DNA of 35,634 nucleotides from Cyclobacteriaceae bacterium (lineage in GTDB: Bacteria; Bacteroidota; Bacteroidia; Cytophagales; Cyclobacteriaceae): contig JALSJF010000002.1 in the NCBI GenBank assembly GCA_026989505.1, positions 1-35,634 on the forward strand. Reading direction: 5' to 3'. The notes beneath the pieces were generated by a model that had not been told where the DNA came from, made no database searches, and saw only the letters and a program-made list of their open reading frames with translations. The position numbers were made by a program, and so were the translations under genes. Below are positions 34,089 to 35,634 of this stretch, in pieces (within the stretch, counting starts at the first letter, position 1; each line of letters opens with the position of its first letter).

Positions 34089-34137
34089 GGCATATAAAAT
34101 TGTTTTTACTATCTTTCTGCAAACAAATCCTGCCAAA

Positions 34138-34596
34138 ATGCCCAATACCTATTCCCAGATTTATCTGCACTATATCTTTTCGCCCAAGAACAGAAAGGCC
34201 CTCATCCTGCCCCGGTTTGAAGAAGACTTGTTAAAGTATATTACCGGCATTATTAAAAACCTTGGCCAAAAATTAATTCGGATTAATGCTATGCCTGACC
34301 ATTGCCACCTTTTGGTACGTCTAAAACCGGCTATCGCACCAGCAACATTCATCCAGGCGGTAAAATCAAATTCCTCACGCTGGATTAATGAAGGGCGTTT
34401 TTTAAACCATCCATTCAACTGGCAAACAGGTGGCGGTGTTTTCTCGGTCAGCTATAGAAATGTTCCTGCCTTGATCCAGTACATTGATAAGCAAAAAGAA
34501 CACCATAAGAAGACAAGTTTTAAAGAGGAGTATGTCATGCTATTGAAACACTACAACATAGAATTCAAAGAAGAATATTTACTGGATTTCTTATAG
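34138..34596 (+). CDS. IS200-like HUH transposase, REP-associated type (RAYT)
   Basis: This 152-aa Y1 transposase has the metal-binding HUH motif HCH (residues 55-57 in MPDHCHLLVRL) and catalytic Tyr115 in QYIDKQKEHH. The start MPNTYSQIYLHYIFSPKNRK is the typical N-terminus, so I use the ATG at 34138 rather than the longer frame from 34006, which runs through REP hairpins. The gene is intact and is bordered on both sides by hairpin repeats, as expected for RAYT proteins, which cut single-stranded REP DNA. No TnpB-like gene accompanies it. Confidence 0.93.
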   Translation: MPNTYSQIYLHYIFSPKNRKALILPRFEEDLLKYITGIIKNLGQKLIRINAMPDHCHLLVRLKPAIAPATFIQAVKSNSSRWINEGRFLNHPFNWQTGGGVFSVSYRNVPALIQYIDKQKEHHKKTSFKEEYVMLLKHYNIEFKEEYLLDFL

Positions 34597-34767
34597 TTAT
34601 CGCTCCTACGGAGCTTAACCACGTCTAACCCTGCATGCCCGGGGCACGCGCCCCGGGCTAAAATGTAAACTGCCCCCGGCAGTTTTATCAACACCGGGCC
34701 CAACAGCCAACCTGCTATAGGCCTGGCCTGCCTGTTTCTCCAAAAAGCAAGGCCCCACCGCCAAACA
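34595..34767 (+). repeat. REP-like direct repeat, copy 2
   Basis: It carries GCTCC-TAC-GGAGC (34602-34614) and GCCCGGGGC-ACGC-GCCCCGGGC (34637-34658) and runs with copy 1 (33743-33916) to CCAAACA. It starts within the last bases of the transposase gene. Confidence 0.88.
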
Positions 34768-34808
34768 CACAATATGGGACAGTACCTTTTAGAAGCGTAG
34801 AGGATAAT

Positions 34809-34851
34809 AAAAGTGCCGGGGAGTTGCTGGCCGCATAGAAAAATCCTCCGG
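34809..34851 (+). repeat. 43-bp direct repeat, copy 2 (duplicate of the recN 3' end)
   Basis: It repeats 33660-33702 with two substitutions and would still encode the recN C-terminus in one frame (AGELLAA-stop). No recN body precedes it. Confidence 0.88.
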
Positions 34852-34887
34852 ACTGATAGCAATTATTATCTATCGCCCGAAGGATTT
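34841..34887 (-). terminator. Terminator hairpin between recN and rodA
   Basis: AAATCCT-C-CGG pairs with CCG-A-AGGATTT, with an inner GATAG/CTATC stem (34855-34859 with 34870-34874). On the minus strand the stem is followed by a short T-run, suiting the end of rodA. It probably also served recN before the REP unit came between. Confidence 0.7.
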
Positions 34888-35003
34888 ACTTTCTACTAGT
34901 TGGCTTATGGTCAAAGGTATAAGGGCCGGCCGGTAAATAAAAACATAAACCGACCAACCACACCTTCTCCCGATATAACGTAATATTTGCCGATAAGTTA
35001 CCA

Positions 35004-35634
35004 TTAGTGGTGCAAATGCTGCATCCTGTTCGCATCCAACGACAAAAAGATGAACAGCAAAATACTAAACGACAGCAGGGATGACCCGCCATAGCTGAAA
35101 AAGGGTAACGGAATGCCAATAACCGGAAATAAACCAATGGTCATGCCAATATTTACGGCAAAGTGAAAAAACAGAATACTGGCCACAGCATAGCCGTATA
35201 TACGTACAAAAGCCCATTTCTGCCGCTCCGCCAGGTAAATTATCCGTAAAAACAAGGTCATAAACAACAAGATGAGAACAAAACTCCCCAGCCAGCCATG
35301 CTCTTCACCTACGGTACAAAAAATAAAGTCTGTGCTTTGTTCGGGTACAAAATCGAAAGTGGTTTGGGTGCCGTTCAGGTAGCCCTTGCCGGTAAAGCCC
35401 CCGGAACCAATAGCTATTTTAGACTGGGTAACATTCCAGCCTACCCCAAGGGGATCTATGTTGGGGTTAAGCAACACCAGGATACGATTCTGCTGGTGTG
35501 GTTTTAAAAAGTTATCAAAGGCAAACTCAACCCCTTCAAACATTCCCGACACAACCAGGCCCAGCAATACGGCAAAGGCTATACGCCTAGGTGATTTGCG
35601 GTTGAACAAAATGAAGAGGGCAACAAAAATTGCT
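35004..35634 (-). CDS. rodA: Rod-shape-determining protein RodA, partial (3' part)
   Basis: The frame is open to the window edge, so the 5' part is missing; about 209 codons are present. The visible part has the SEDS-family signatures: LNPNIDPLGVGWNVTQSKIAIGSGG, GYLNGTQTTFDFVPEQSTDFIFCTVGEEHG and the final GIPLPFFSYGGSSL. RodA is the peptidoglycan polymerase of the elongation machinery, working with a class B penicillin-binding protein. At the C-terminus there are three to four membrane segments. It is convergent with recN and the REP unit. Confidence 0.95.
   Translation of the reverse strand, partial: AIFVALFILFNRKSPRRIAFAVLLGLVVSGMFEGVEFAFDNFLKPHQQNRILVLLNPNIDPLGVGWNVTQSKIAIGSGGFTGKGYLNGTQTTFDFVPEQSTDFIFCTVGEEHGWLGSFVLILLFMTLFLRIIYLAERQKWAFVRIYGYAVASILFFHFAVNIGMTIGLFPVIGIPLPFFSYGGSSLLSFSILLFIFLSLDANRMQHLHH

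Noticed and set aside
33743-34767. CRISPR array, because of repeated hairpins
   Set aside because: Repeats are long, few, irregularly spaced and linked to a REP-type transposase; there are no cas genes or uniform spacers.

Overview
The window looks like chromosomal DNA of a Bacteroidota bacterium, most likely order Cytophagales. Supporting signs are a type IX secretion C-terminal sorting domain, an OstA-like protein, DUF4835, paired DUF4199 proteins, a BatA-type double-membrane/vWA protein, the bamD-rpoZ-coaBC-DUF4835-recN gene order, and several promoters of the Bacteroidota form TAnnTTTG. The genus cannot be named from the sequence alone.

Region by region: (1) 1-9864 is ordinary core and semi-core DNA: tRNA-Asn, an Nramp-family transporter lacking the canonical metal-binding motif, a small heat-shock protein, an HtrA/DegP protease, an ALDH7-like dehydrogenase, a lone receiver-domain response regulator, an unknown helical protein, an EamA transporter and rarA. 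(2) 9861-16147 is a tightly packed minus-strand run of six genes: BatA-like protein, a dihydroorotase homologue that has lost its metal ligands, two DUF4199 membrane proteins and two family-2 glycosyltransferases. A large multipass membrane protein lies just upstream (16215-17549). (3) 17.7-23.2 kb is a visibly AT-rich accessory island with a candidate peptide natural-product locus. (4) 23.2-23.7 kb is a junction with an IS1595-type transposase remnant and two palindromic repeats. (5) 23717-33689 returns to core genes: mdh, tilS, an OstA-like protein, a T9SS cargo protein, bamD, rpoZ, coaBC, a DUF4835 gene and recN. (6) 33690-34888 is a REP/RAYT unit (IS200-like transposase with hairpin repeats) that has separated recN from its terminator and duplicated the end of recN. 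(7) The 3' part of rodA runs off the right edge.

The most interesting system is the minus-strand operon 23128 -> 18267. Its first gene encodes one polypeptide that joins a class I isoprenyl-diphosphate-synthase-like half (DGIFD and FQCKDDVDD motifs) to a class II terpene-cyclase-like half (DADS motif). A 4-bp overlap leads to an M50 (HELGH) intramembrane metalloprotease with a PqqD-like N-terminal region. Only 20 bp later comes a 62-aa peptide with an acidic leader-like half and a short Gly/Cys-containing C-terminal half with a single Trp. Two secreted or envelope proteins follow, and a small HTH regulator lies beyond. I read this as a candidate RiPP pathway in which the peptide may be prenylated and the prenyl chain possibly cyclised. 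The gene order and motifs are visible; the chemistry is inference.
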